A DNA stretch of 64,000 nt, from the NCBI RefSeq assembly GCF_002102185.1, contig NZ_LQOW01000020.1, forward strand, positions 23,634 to 87,633, written 5' to 3'. This document shows positions 51,527-59,558 of this stretch, piece by piece. Position 1 is the first letter of the stretch, and each line of letters opens with the position of its first letter. The position numbers and the translations under genes are program-made. Under the pieces are notes generated by a model. The model was not told the DNA's origin. It did not search any database and saw only the letters and a program-made list of their open reading frames with translations. The DNA comes from Mycobacterium fragae (GTDB taxonomy: Bacteria > Actinomycetota > Actinomycetes > Mycobacteriales > Mycobacteriaceae).

Positions 51527-54500
51527 AACGTGGCTTTGCGCGCCCGACGCCTGACCGGGCACCGGCAGTCAGGCCGGAGAACATCGTCTTACCGACGCCG
51601 CTGAGCGTTCCGCCGCCCGAAGGCAAACCGTGGTGGCTGGTCGTGGTCGGCGTCCTGGTGGTCGGCTTGTTGGTCGGCATGGTGGGTATGACGGTCGCCA
51701 GCGGTTCGCGGCTGTTCCTGGGTGCCGGCGCGATTTTCCCGATCTTCATGATCGGCGGCGTCGCGATGATGATGTTCGGCGGCCGCTTCGGCGGCCAGCA
51801 GCAGATGAGCCGGCCGAAGCTGGACGCCATGCGCGCCCAGTTCATGCTGATGCTGGACATGCTGCGCGAGACCGCCCAGGAGTCCGCCGACAGCATGGAC
51901 GCCAACTACCGGTGGTTCCACCCGGAGCCGACGACGCTGGCGGCCGCCGTGGGATCGGCGCGGATGTGGGAGCGCAAGCCGGATGGCAAGGACCTCAACT
52001 TCGGGGTGGCCCGGGTCGGGGTGGGGATGACCCGCCCCGAGGTGACCTGGGGTGAGCCGCAGAACATGCCCACCGATATCGAGCTGGAGCCGGTGACCGG
52101 TAAGGCGCTGCAGGAGTTCGGTCGCTATCAAAGCGTGGTTTACAACCTGCCGAAGATGGTGTCGCTTCTGGTTGAACCCTGGTATGCGCTGGTCGGCCGG
52201 CGCGAGCAAGTGCTGGGCCTGATGCGGGCAATCGTCTGCCAGCTGGCGTTCTCACACGGACCCGACCACATCCAGATGATCGTCGTCACCTCCAATCTCG
52301 CCGACTGGGAGTGGGTCAAGTGGCTGCCACACTTCGGCGATCCACGCCGCCGCGACGCCGCCGGCAACGCCCGGATGGTGTACGGATCGGTACGTGAGTT
52401 CGCGTCCGACCAAGCCGAATTGTTCGCCGGCCGTGGCTCGTTCACGCCGCGGCACGCCAGCTCGTCGGCGGAGACGCCGACGCCGCACCACGTGATCATC
52501 GCCGACGTGGACGATCCGCAATGGGAATACGTCATCAGTGTCGACGGCGTCGACGGCGTGACGTTCTTCGACCTGACCGGCTCTGCGCTGTGGACGGGTA
52601 ACCCGGAGCGGGTGCTGCAGTTCACCAACGACGTCGGGATCATCGAAGCGCTGCCCCGCGACCGCGACACCTGGATGGTGATCGACGAGAACAAGTGGTT
52701 CTTCGCTCTTGCCGACGAGATCACCGAGGCGGAGGCCGAAGAATTCGCCCAGCGCATGGCGCACTGGCGACTGGCCGAGGCCTATGAGGAGATCGGCCAG
52801 CGGGTGACGCACATCGGTGCCCGAGACATCTTGTCTTACTACGGGATTGAGGATCCCGCCGACATCGACTTCCAAGCGTTGTGGGGCAACCGGCGCGACG
52901 GTCTCAGCCGGTCGCGGTTGCGGGTTCCGTTCGGTAACCGCTCGGACAACGGCGAACTGCTGTTCTTGGACATGAAGTCCCTCGACGAAGGCGGCGACGG
53001 CCCGCACGGGGTGATGTCGGGGACGACCGGCTCGGGTAAGTCGACACTGGTCCGCACGGTTCTCGAGTCGCTGATGCTCGGGCATCCACCCGACGAGCTG
53101 CAGTTCGTGTTGGCAGACCTCAAGGGTGGGTCGGCGGTCAAGCCGTTCGCCGGTGTGCCGCACGTGTCGCGAATCATCACCGACCTCGAAGAAGACCAGG
53201 CGTTGATGGAGCGCTTCCTGGACGCGCTGTGGGGTGAAATCGCTCGGCGAAAGGCAGTGTGCGACAACGCCGGGGTGGACGACGCCAAAGAGTACAACGA
53301 GATGCGCGCCAGGATGCGCGCACGCGGTCAGGACATGCCGCCGCTGCCGATGCTGGTGGTGGTCATCGACGAGTTCTACGAATGGTTCCGGATCATGCCG
53401 ACGGCCGTCGACGTCCTCGACTCGATCGGCCGGCAGGGCCGCGCTTACTGGATCCATTTGATGATGGCCTCGCAGACCATCGAGAGCCGAGCCGAAAAGC
53501 TCATGGAGAACATGGGTTACCGGTTGGTGCTGAAGGCGCGCACCGCCGGCGCGGCACAGGCCGCCGGGGTGCCCAACGCGGTGAACCTGCCCGCTCAGGC
53601 CGGGCTGGGTTATTTCCGCAAGAGCCTCGAGGAGATCATCCGTTTCCAAGCGGAGTTCCTGTGGCGCGACTACCGTCGCGGCACCTCGCTCGACGATGAC
53701 GGCCAGGCACAACTGACGCACACCGTCGATTACATTCGCCCGCAACTGTTTACCACGGGGTTCACGCCCATCGAGGTCAGTGTCAGCGAGCCGGATTTCA
53801 ATGCCCAGCCCAACGGCGAAGTGATCACCGAGAACGGCGAGGTGTTCGACGGCAGGCCCGAGATCGAAGCCAGCTACGAAGACGAAGAAGAAGAGGCCAT
53901 CAGAACGCCGAAGGTCGGCACGGTCATCATCGATGCGCTGCGCCGGATCGACTTCGAGCCCTACCGGTTGTGGCATCCGCCGCTGGACGTGCCGGTGGCA
54001 CTCGACGATTTGGTGAACCGCTTCCGCGGCAAGCCGTGGCAGCAGGACTACGGCAGGCCGGGCGACCTGGTGTTCCCGCTGGGGATCATCGACCGCCCGT
54101 ACAAGCACGACCAGCCGCCGTGGACGGTGGACACCTCGGGGGCCGGCGCCAACGTGCTGATCCTGGGCGCCGGCGGTGCGGGCAAGACGACCGCGTTGCA
54201 GACGCTGATCTGCTCGGCGGCGATGACCCATACTCCCCAGCAGGTTCAGTTCTACGTGCTGGCCTACAGCAGCACCGCGCTGACCACGGTGTCCCGTCTG
54301 CCGCACGTCGGCGAGGTCGCCGGCCCGACCGACCCGTATGGCGTTCGCCGGACCGTGGCCGAGCTGCTGGCGCTGGTCCGCGAACGCAAACGCAGTTTCC
54401 TGGAGTTCGACGTTCCCTCGATGGAGGTGTTCAGGCGGCGCAAGTTCGGCGGCGAGCCCGGACGGGTGCCCGACGACGGGTTCGGCGATGTCTACCTGGT

Positions 54501-55710
54501 GATCGACAACTACCGGGCGCTGGCCGAAGAGAACGAGGTGCTGATCGAGCAGGTCAATCAGATCATCAACCAGGGGCCCTCGTTCGGTGTGCACGTGATG
54601 GCCACGGCCGACCGTGAATCGGAGCTCCGGCCCCCGGTGCGCAGCGGTTTCGGATCCCGCGTGGAGCTGCGGCTGGCCGCCGTGGAGGACGCGAAGCTGG
54701 TGCGGTCGCGGTTCGCCAAGGACGTCCCGGTCAAGCCGGGGCGCGGCATGGTCGCGGTGAACTATGTGCGCCTGGACAGCGATCCGCAGTCTGGTCTGCA
54801 CACGTTGGTGGCCAGGCCCGCGCTGAGCAACACGGCGGACACGGTCTTCGAATCCGACAGCGTCGTCGCAGCGGTCAGCCAGGTCGCGACCGGCCATGCG
54901 CGTCCAGTGCGCAGGCTGCCGGCGCGGTTCGAGCTCGAGCAGTTGCGCGCACTGGCCGCCGTCGATCGCCGCGACGGCGTGGGTGCGGGCGGGATTGCTT
55001 GGGCCGTCAACGAATTGGACTTGCAGCCGGTCTACCTCAACTTCGCCGAAAACGCACACCTGATGGTGACGGGCCGGCGCGAGTGCGGCCGTACCACGAC
55101 GCTGGCCACGATCATGTGCGAGATCGGGCGGGTGTACGCGCCGGGAGCCAGTGTCGCGCCGCCGACATCGCAACGCTCGGCGCAGGTGTGGCTCGTCGAC
55201 CCGCGGCGTCAGCTGCTGACCGTGCTGGGCAACGACTACGTCGAGAAGTTCGCCTACAACCTCGACGGCGTCTCGGTGATGATGGACGAGCTGGCGGCCG
55301 TGCTGGCCCGTCGCGAGCCGCCTCCGGGCCTGTCGGCCGAAGAGCTGTTGTCGCGGGCGTGGTGGAGCGGACCGGAGATCTTCCTGATCATCGATGACGT
55401 GCAGCAGCTGCCGCCTGGCTTCGATTCACCGCTGCACAAGGCCGCGCCGTGGGTGACCAGGGCAACCGATGTCGGCTTGCACGTGATCATCACCCGCACC
55501 TTCGGCGGATGGTCCTCGGCGGGTAGCGACCCGATGCTGCGGGCGCTGCATCAGGCCAATGCGCCGTTGCTGGTGATGGACGCCGACCCCGACGAGGGTT
55601 TCATCCGAGGCAAGATGAAGGGCGGCCCGTTGCCACGTGGTCGCGGCCTGCTGATGGCCGAGGACACCGGTGTGTACGTCCAAGTCGCGGCCACAGACCT
55701 GCGCCGATAA
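51523..55710 (+). CDS. eccC5: ESX-5 FtsK/SpoIIIE-type ATPase EccC5
   Basis: A 1395-aa motor protein in one chain. Two transmembrane helices lie at about 38-62 and 66-88. Three ATPase domains follow. D1 has Walker A GTTGSGKST (about 500-508) and Walker B LVVVIDEF. D2 has GAGGAGKTT (about 881-889) and VYLVIDNY. D3 has TGRRECGRTTT (about 1183-1193) and FLIIDDVQ. D1 keeps the catalytic acidic residue (DE) while D2 and D3 have DN and DD, as usual for degenerate EccC domains. It recognises and drives export of Esx/PE/PPE substrates. GTG start overlaps eccB5. Confidence 0.95.
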   Translation: MKRGFARPTPDRAPAVRPENIVLPTPLSVPPPEGKPWWLVVVGVLVVGLLVGMVGMTVASGSRLFLGAGAIFPIFMIGGVAMMMFGGRFGGQQQMSRPKLDAMRAQFMLMLDMLRETAQESADSMDANYRWFHPEPTTLAAAVGSARMWERKPDGKDLNFGVARVGVGMTRPEVTWGEPQNMPTDIELEPVTGKALQEFGRYQSVVYNLPKMVSLLVEPWYALVGRREQVLGLMRAIVCQLAFSHGPDHIQMIVVTSNLADWEWVKWLPHFGDPRRRDAAGNARMVYGSVREFASDQAELFAGRGSFTPRHASSSAETPTPHHVIIADVDDPQWEYVISVDGVDGVTFFDLTGSALWTGNPERVLQFTNDVGIIEALPRDRDTWMVIDENKWFFALADEITEAEAEEFAQRMAHWRLAEAYEEIGQRVTHIGARDILSYYGIEDPADIDFQALWGNRRDGLSRSRLRVPFGNRSDNGELLFLDMKSLDEGGDGPHGVMSGTTGSGKSTLVRTVLESLMLGHPPDELQFVLADLKGGSAVKPFAGVPHVSRIITDLEEDQALMERFLDALWGEIARRKAVCDNAGVDDAKEYNEMRARMRARGQDMPPLPMLVVVIDEFYEWFRIMPTAVDVLDSIGRQGRAYWIHLMMASQTIESRAEKLMENMGYRLVLKARTAGAAQAAGVPNAVNLPAQAGLGYFRKSLEEIIRFQAEFLWRDYRRGTSLDDDGQAQLTHTVDYIRPQLFTTGFTPIEVSVSEPDFNAQPNGEVITENGEVFDGRPEIEASYEDEEEEAIRTPKVGTVIIDALRRIDFEPYRLWHPPLDVPVALDDLVNRFRGKPWQQDYGRPGDLVFPLGIIDRPYKHDQPPWTVDTSGAGANVLILGAGGAGKTTALQTLICSAAMTHTPQQVQFYVLAYSSTALTTVSRLPHVGEVAGPTDPYGVRRTVAELLALVRERKRSFLEFDVPSMEVFRRRKFGGEPGRVPDDGFGDVYLVIDNYRALAEENEVLIEQVNQIINQGPSFGVHVMATADRESELRPPVRSGFGSRVELRLAAVEDAKLVRSRFAKDVPVKPGRGMVAVNYVRLDSDPQSGLHTLVARPALSNTADTVFESDSVVAAVSQVATGHARPVRRLPARFELEQLRALAAVDRRDGVGAGGIAWAVNELDLQPVYLNFAENAHLMVTGRRECGRTTTLATIMCEIGRVYAPGASVAPPTSQRSAQVWLVDPRRQLLTVLGNDYVEKFAYNLDGVSVMMDELAAVLARREPPPGLSAEELLSRAWWSGPEIFLIIDDVQQLPPGFDSPLHKAAPWVTRATDVGLHVIITRTFGGWSSAGSDPMLRALHQANAPLLVMDADPDEGFIRGKMKGGPLPRGRGLLMAEDTGVYVQVAATDLRR

Positions 55711-55745
55711 TTCCCCGTTGCCAGTGGGCCATTCGCCTAACGGCG

Positions 55746-55795
55746 GATGAACAGCCGTTGTCGGCGGATGAACACTGGTTGTACAGGAATGAATA
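55746..55795 (+). promoter_or_regulatory. Tandem ATGAA repeats with 21-bp period, upstream of first PPE
   Basis: ATGAACA occurs at 55747 and 55768, and ATGAATA at 55789, exactly 21 bp apart. Right after them come AGTTGGCGTCG and other bases shared with the region before the PE gene at 59249. It lies in the 376-bp gap between eccC5 and the first PPE gene. Repeats on one DNA face at two-turn spacing suggest a multi-site regulator-binding array or promoter module. Confidence 0.55.
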
Positions 55796-55836
55796 GTTGG
55801 CGTCGTCAGCGGCGTTCGCCGGTATAGCCATCTAAC

Positions 55837-55850
55837 CTCACCAACGAGCG
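55837..55850 (+). promoter_or_regulatory. CTCACCAACGAGCG box, copy 1
   Basis: CTCACCAACGAGCG recurs exactly at 57639-57652 and with three changes at 59188-59201, each time a short distance before a PE/PPE gene. Here it lies 237 bp before the PPE start. It may be part of a promoter or a transcript leader. The gap after it (55851-56086) has no supported gene: the in-frame lead to the PPE is hydrophilic and not PPE-like. Confidence 0.5.
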
Positions 55851-56086
55851 ATTGTTCAGTGACGAGCATCGTGCCCAATGTTGTTGACGCTGAGGCTAAC
55901 CGAGGAAAGAAAGCGTTTTTCGTCCGTGACCGCACAATGCGCTCCGCACGCCGACCTCGACAAGGCACCCGGCAACCCCATCGTGACGACTCACGACCGA
56001 TTCTTGACCCCGCCGCGAGCGGGTGTCAGTTGCTGTGCGCCCGCCCACGCCGTCAAAGCGACCGCCGCCAGCTGAGAAGGGGAGCA

Positions 56087-57325
56087 GTGCTGGATTTTGG
56101 AATGCTTCCACCGGAGATCAACTCGGGTCTGATGTATTCCGGTCCCGGAGCGGGGCCGCTGCTGGCCGCTTCGGTGGCCTGGGATGAGCTGGCGGCCGAA
56201 TTGGGTCTGGCGGCGTCCGGTTACAACTCGGTGATCTCGGAGCTGACGAGCGCGCCGTGGACAGGTCCGGCGTCGATGTCGATGGCGGCGGCGGCCGCGC
56301 CATACGTGTCGTGGCTGAGCGCGACCGCTGCGCAGGCTGAGCAGACCGCTTCGCAGGCCCGGGCTGCCGTGGCCGCCTATGAGGCGGCGTTCGCGATGAC
56401 CGTGCCGCCACCGGTGATCGCCGCCAACCGGGCGTTGTTGATGGCGCTGATCGCGACGAACTTTTTCGGGCAGAACACCCCCGCGATCATGGCCACCGAG
56501 GCGCAATACATGGAGATGTGGGCCCAAGACGCCGCCGCGATGTACGGGTACGCCGCGGCCTCGCAGGTCGCATCGACAGTGTCGCCGTTTACGCCGCCGG
56601 CGCGCACCACCAATCCGGCCGGAGTGGCCGGGCAGGCCGCGGCCGTTGCCAAAGCCGCCAGCACGCCGGCTGGCACCTCCGCGCAGACCACGGCGTCGAT
56701 GACCCCGCAGCTGGTGTCCACGACCACGGTTCCACCGGCGCTACAGGAGCCGGCTGCGGCATCCACATCGCAATCGGGGTCGCTATTGTCGATTTTGGGG
56801 CTCGATTCATCGTCGGCGTCGATTCCGTCGTGGCTCGTTGGGCCGAATGGACTAATCGCCACGGTGTTTGGGAATTCCAGCAATATTTGGAACTCGGTTA
56901 CCAACTATGCGTATTTCCCTCTAGGGACGGCCAATTCGCTACTTGCGTGGTCGGCTGGCATGGCGCCAGGAGCCCCTGCCCCAAGCCCGGCGCTCGGTGG
57001 CGCGTTGCCGCCCCCAGGAGCCATCGGCGCTTGGGGTAACACGGTGGGCCCTTGGGGGACTAGTGCGCCCGTGTCGGCGAGTGTTGGGCAGGCCAACGCG
57101 ATCGGGAATTTGTCGGTGCCATCGAGTTGGCCCGCGGCATCTTCTGCGTTAAACCCAACCGCCCCTGCGCAGTTCGTTGGCACCCCCGCCAACGCCGCCA
57201 CAGGGCCGGGAGCCTTACTGCGTGGCATGCCAATGGGCGGGGCGGGCAGCCGGCGCAGCGCCGGATTTGTGCACCGCTACGGTTTCCGGCACGCCGTGAT
57301 GCCACGCCCGCCGTCCGCCGGATAG
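56087..57325 (+). CDS. PPE family protein (PPE-SVP), ESX-5 locus
   Basis: A 412-aa PPE protein. The N-terminal PPE domain is about residues 1-180, with FGMLPPEINS, PWTGPASMSM, VPPPVIAANRALLMALIATNFFGQNTPAI and EMWAQDAAAMYGYAA. The C-terminal part has the SVP motif (GNLSVPSSW) and ends MPRPPSAG. It pairs with a PE protein and leaves through ESX-5. GTG 56087 follows GAAGGGGAGCA. It is nearly identical to the PPE at 57719-58930 through the middle of the PPE domain. Related to the PPE25-PPE27 group, but not assigned to one. Confidence 0.9.
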   Translation: MLDFGMLPPEINSGLMYSGPGAGPLLAASVAWDELAAELGLAASGYNSVISELTSAPWTGPASMSMAAAAAPYVSWLSATAAQAEQTASQARAAVAAYEAAFAMTVPPPVIAANRALLMALIATNFFGQNTPAIMATEAQYMEMWAQDAAAMYGYAAASQVASTVSPFTPPARTTNPAGVAGQAAAVAKAASTPAGTSAQTTASMTPQLVSTTTVPPALQEPAAASTSQSGSLLSILGLDSSSASIPSWLVGPNGLIATVFGNSSNIWNSVTNYAYFPLGTANSLLAWSAGMAPGAPAPSPALGGALPPPGAIGAWGNTVGPWGTSAPVSASVGQANAIGNLSVPSSWPAASSALNPTAPAQFVGTPANAATGPGALLRGMPMGGAGSRRSAGFVHRYGFRHAVMPRPPSAG

Positions 57326-57405
57326 CGTAAGCGCCGCTACCGCCAGTGCCAGTTTCTCTGCCATCCGGCCACATTCGGCTTTCGGCGCTGCCGCAGCTCA
57401 ATCCT

Positions 57406-57430
57406 TTTATCCGCGACGAGATTTTTATCC
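57406..57430 (+). promoter_or_regulatory. TTTATCCGCGAC/AGATTTTTATCC box, copy 1
   Basis: A 25-bp element, TTTATCCGCGAC-G-AGATTTTTATCC, in the 393-bp gap between the first and second PPE genes. It matches 58958-58982 at 24 of 25 positions and 63117-63141 at 20 of 25. Each half contains TTATCC. It lies about 310 bp before the PPE start; no gene is supported in this gap. Confidence 0.55.
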
Positions 57431-57638
57431 CGCGCTACCCAAGAGAGCGCGCTTAGCTCCGACCCCTGACCGTTCGGGTGCGGACCCCGATAGCGAGTCA
57501 TTTGCGCAGGTAGCAGCTGGCGGGTTGCGCCGGTAACCAAGGTGGAGAGAAGCATTGGTCACCGGCGAATGAAAGCTAGCTCGCCAGACGTGGACAACGC
57601 CGTGACGGCGGCATGCTTGGTCATCGCCTCCTACTCTT

Positions 57639-57652
57639 CTCACCAACGAGCG
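57639..57652 (+). promoter_or_regulatory. CTCACCAACGAGCG box, copy 2
   Basis: An exact copy of the 14-base element at 55837-55850, here 67 bp before the PPE start codon. A single GAATGAAAG at 57568 upstream recalls the ATGAA repeats of the other leaders, but no 21-bp array is present here. Confidence 0.5.
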
Positions 57653-57718
57653 TCTAGTTTGCAATCCGCCCAAGCCGACGCCGGTTCCTGCGCGGCCAGG
57701 TGACGAGGGAAGTGTTCA

Positions 57719-58930
57719 TTGCTTGATTTCGGGGCGTTACCGCCGGAGATCAATTCTGGCCGAATGTACTCGGGTCCGGGACCAGGGCCATTGCTGGCGG
57801 CTGCGGAGGCCTGGGATGGGCTTGCAGCCGAGTTGAATTTGGCGGCCACCGGCTACGCCTCGGTGATCTCGGAACTGACGAGTGCTCCCTGGGTCGGTCC
57901 GGCGTCGGCCGCAATGGCGGCTGCGGCCGCGCCGTATGTGTCATGGCTCAACGTGACCGGCTTGCAGGCCGAGCAGACCGCTACGCAGGCCCGGGCTGCC
58001 GTGGCCGCCTATGAGGCGGCGTTCGCTATGACGGTGCCACCGCCGGTGATCGCCGCCAACCGGGCCTTGTTGATGACGTTGATCGCGACGAACTTTTTCG
58101 GGCAGAACACCCCGGCAATCATGGCGACCGAGGCGCATTACATGGAGATGTGGGCCCAAGACGCCGCCGCGATGTATGGCTATGCCGGGGCCTCGTCGAC
58201 CGCCTCGACAGTTACGCCGTTTGGCTCGCCGCCGAACGCCACTAGCGCGGCCGGGCTGGCCGCGCAGGACGCCGCAGTCAGCGGCGCCGTCAGCATGGCG
58301 GCGAGCAGCCAGTCGGCGACGGTCACGCCGACGATGTCGACTGCCCCCGTGATGTCCGCGCTGGCCACCACACTCGCGTCGTCGACATCCGGCGGGGCGT
58401 CCACAACGTCGGGGACGCTTCCGTCGTGGCTCGTGGGGCCAAATGGGTTGCTCGCCACCATGTTTGGAGCTTCGTCGGGATATTGGAACGCGCTCACCTA
58501 CGACGTGTCCCAAGGTTCCCTTGGGACGACCAATTCGCTACTGGCGGTCGCGGCTGGTCTGGCGCCTGGCGCCCCTGCCCCCAGTCCTGCGCTCGGTGGC
58601 GCGCTACCGCCCCCGGGAGCCATAGGCGCCTGGGGTACCACGGTGGGTCCCTGGGGCTCTGGCGGACCGGTGTCGGCGAGTGTGGGCCAGGCCGGCACAA
58701 TCGGCCGGTTGTCGGTGCCGCCGGGCTGGGGCGCGGAGGCGTCGGCGTTGCGCCCGGTCGCCGCGCCGGCGATGCCGGTCAACAGTCTTAACCCCGCGTC
58801 GGGGAGCTCGCCCAGCGGCTTGTTACGCGGAATACCGATGGCTGGTACGGGCGGACGCGCCCCGGGAGGTTTTGTCCATCGGTACGGGTTCCGCCACACC
58901 GTAATGCCCCGGCCGCCGGCCGCCGGATAG
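57719..58930 (+). CDS. PPE family protein (PPE-SVP), ESX-5 locus
   Basis: A 403-aa PPE protein beginning LDFGALPPEINSGRMYSGPG. The PPE domain (about 1-180) has PWVGPASAAM and VPPPVIAANRALLMTLIATNFFG; the C-terminus has the SVP motif (GRLSVPPGW) and ends MPRPPAAG. The start is unusual: TTG at 57719, preceded by GAGGGAAG at good spacing, gives the expected MLDFGALPPE. It shares long nearly identical stretches with the PPE at 56087, pointing to duplication or gene conversion. Confidence 0.9.
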   Translation: MLDFGALPPEINSGRMYSGPGPGPLLAAAEAWDGLAAELNLAATGYASVISELTSAPWVGPASAAMAAAAAPYVSWLNVTGLQAEQTATQARAAVAAYEAAFAMTVPPPVIAANRALLMTLIATNFFGQNTPAIMATEAHYMEMWAQDAAAMYGYAGASSTASTVTPFGSPPNATSAAGLAAQDAAVSGAVSMAASSQSATVTPTMSTAPVMSALATTLASSTSGGASTTSGTLPSWLVGPNGLLATMFGASSGYWNALTYDVSQGSLGTTNSLLAVAAGLAPGAPAPSPALGGALPPPGAIGAWGTTVGPWGSGGPVSASVGQAGTIGRLSVPPGWGAEASALRPVAAPAMPVNSLNPASGSSPSGLLRGIPMAGTGGRAPGGFVHRYGFRHTVMPRPPAAG

Positions 58931-58957
58931 CAGGAGGCACGCCAGCAATGGGTGCGC

Positions 58958-58982
58958 TTTATCCGCGACCAGATTTTTATCC
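58958..58982 (+). promoter_or_regulatory. TTTATCCGCGAC/AGATTTTTATCC box, copy 2
   Basis: The same 25-bp element as at 57406 with one base changed, 27 bp after the second PPE stop and 291 bp before the PE start. The right half continues as TTATCCACG, which differs from an E. coli-type DnaA box by one base. That could be chance, because mycobacterial boxes are usually TTGTCCACA. Confidence 0.55.
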
Positions 58983-59097
58983 ACGGCCCGCCTCAGGAGT
59001 CGACCGGATGAATCCGGAAGGCGGCCTCCGCCTGGTGCCGCCGAAAGGGTGTTTCGGCAGCTGGCAGCACCGAATTACGCCGACAGGCCAACTGCAG

Positions 59098-59145
59098 ATG
59101 AACATTGGGTGCCGACCGATGAACACTAGTCATCCAGGAATGAAC
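59098..59145 (+). promoter_or_regulatory. Tandem ATGAACA repeats with 21-bp period, upstream of PE
   Basis: ATGAACA at 59098, 59119 and 59140, spaced exactly 21 bp, then TTGGCGTGGGC. This repeats the array at 55746-55795, including CCAGGAATGAA versus ACAGGAATGAA before the third unit. The array lies about 105-150 bp before the PE start codon. Confidence 0.6.
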
Positions 59146-59187
59146 ACTTGGCGTGGGCAGCGCGTGTTCGGCCATTCGCCCTTTAAT

Positions 59188-59201
59188 CTCAGTACCGAGC
59201 G
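59188..59201 (+). promoter_or_regulatory. CTCA-ACC-GAGCG box, copy 3 (diverged)
   Basis: CTCAGTACCGAGCG matches CTCACCAACGAGCG at 11 of 14 positions and lies 48 bp before the PE start. GCCATTCGCC occurs just upstream, as it also does before copy 1 (55728), so the similarity is to the whole leader, not only this box. Confidence 0.45.
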
Positions 59202-59248
59202 ACTTACTGAAGTCGTTGAGGCTGAACGCTGTTGAGGAAGGAATCCAT

Positions 59249-59548
59249 ATGTCGTTCGTGACGGCGCAGCCAGAAGCGTTGACGGCTGCGGCAGGCAACT
59301 TGACGGGTATCGGCTCTGCATTGGCCGCCCAGAACGCGGCCGCAGCAGTCCCCACAACGGGGGTGGTTCCGGCGGCCGCCGACGAAGTTTCGGCGTTGAC
59401 GGCTGCCCAGTTCGCCATGCATGCCCAGATGTACCAAACGGTCAGCGCCCAGGCGACGGCGATTCACGAGATGTTCGTGAACACCCTTACTACCAGCGGT
59501 CTCTCGTATGCGGCCACCGAGGGCGCCAACGGCGTCGCGATGGGCTAA
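59249..59548 (+). CDS. PE family protein, ESX-5 locus
   Basis: A 99-aa PE-only protein (MSFVTAQPEALTAAAGNL ...). It is all helix-turn-helix with the PE motif near the N-terminus. The C-terminal secretion signal is YAATEG (Y-x3-D/E), followed by ANGVAMG. ATG 59249 is preceded by GAGGAAGG. The PPE gene follows after 10 bp, so they form the usual PE-PPE pair that is co-translated and exported as a heterodimer. It is nearly identical at the 3' end to the PE at 63433. Confidence 0.93.
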   Translation: MSFVTAQPEALTAAAGNLTGIGSALAAQNAAAAVPTTGVVPAAADEVSALTAAQFAMHAQMYQTVSAQATAIHEMFVNTLTTSGLSYAATEGANGVAMG

Positions 59549-59558
59549 GGAGGATTTA

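Noticed and set aside
52252..55173. A 973-codon open frame antisense to eccC5
   Set aside because: It is a shadow frame: high GC gives long antisense frames, the translation is His/Arg/Val-rich with no domain, and eccC5 on the other strand is certain.
55859..56086. Longer start for the first PPE protein
   Set aside because: The 76 extra residues are Arg-rich and unlike any PPE N-terminus; GTG 56087 has a good ribosome binding site and gives the family start.
58974..58984. TTTTATCCACG as a DnaA box or replication origin element
   Set aside because: Single near-match to the E. coli consensus, no dnaA/dnaN nearby, and mycobacterial boxes usually read TTGTCCACA. Kept only as part of the repeated 25-bp element.
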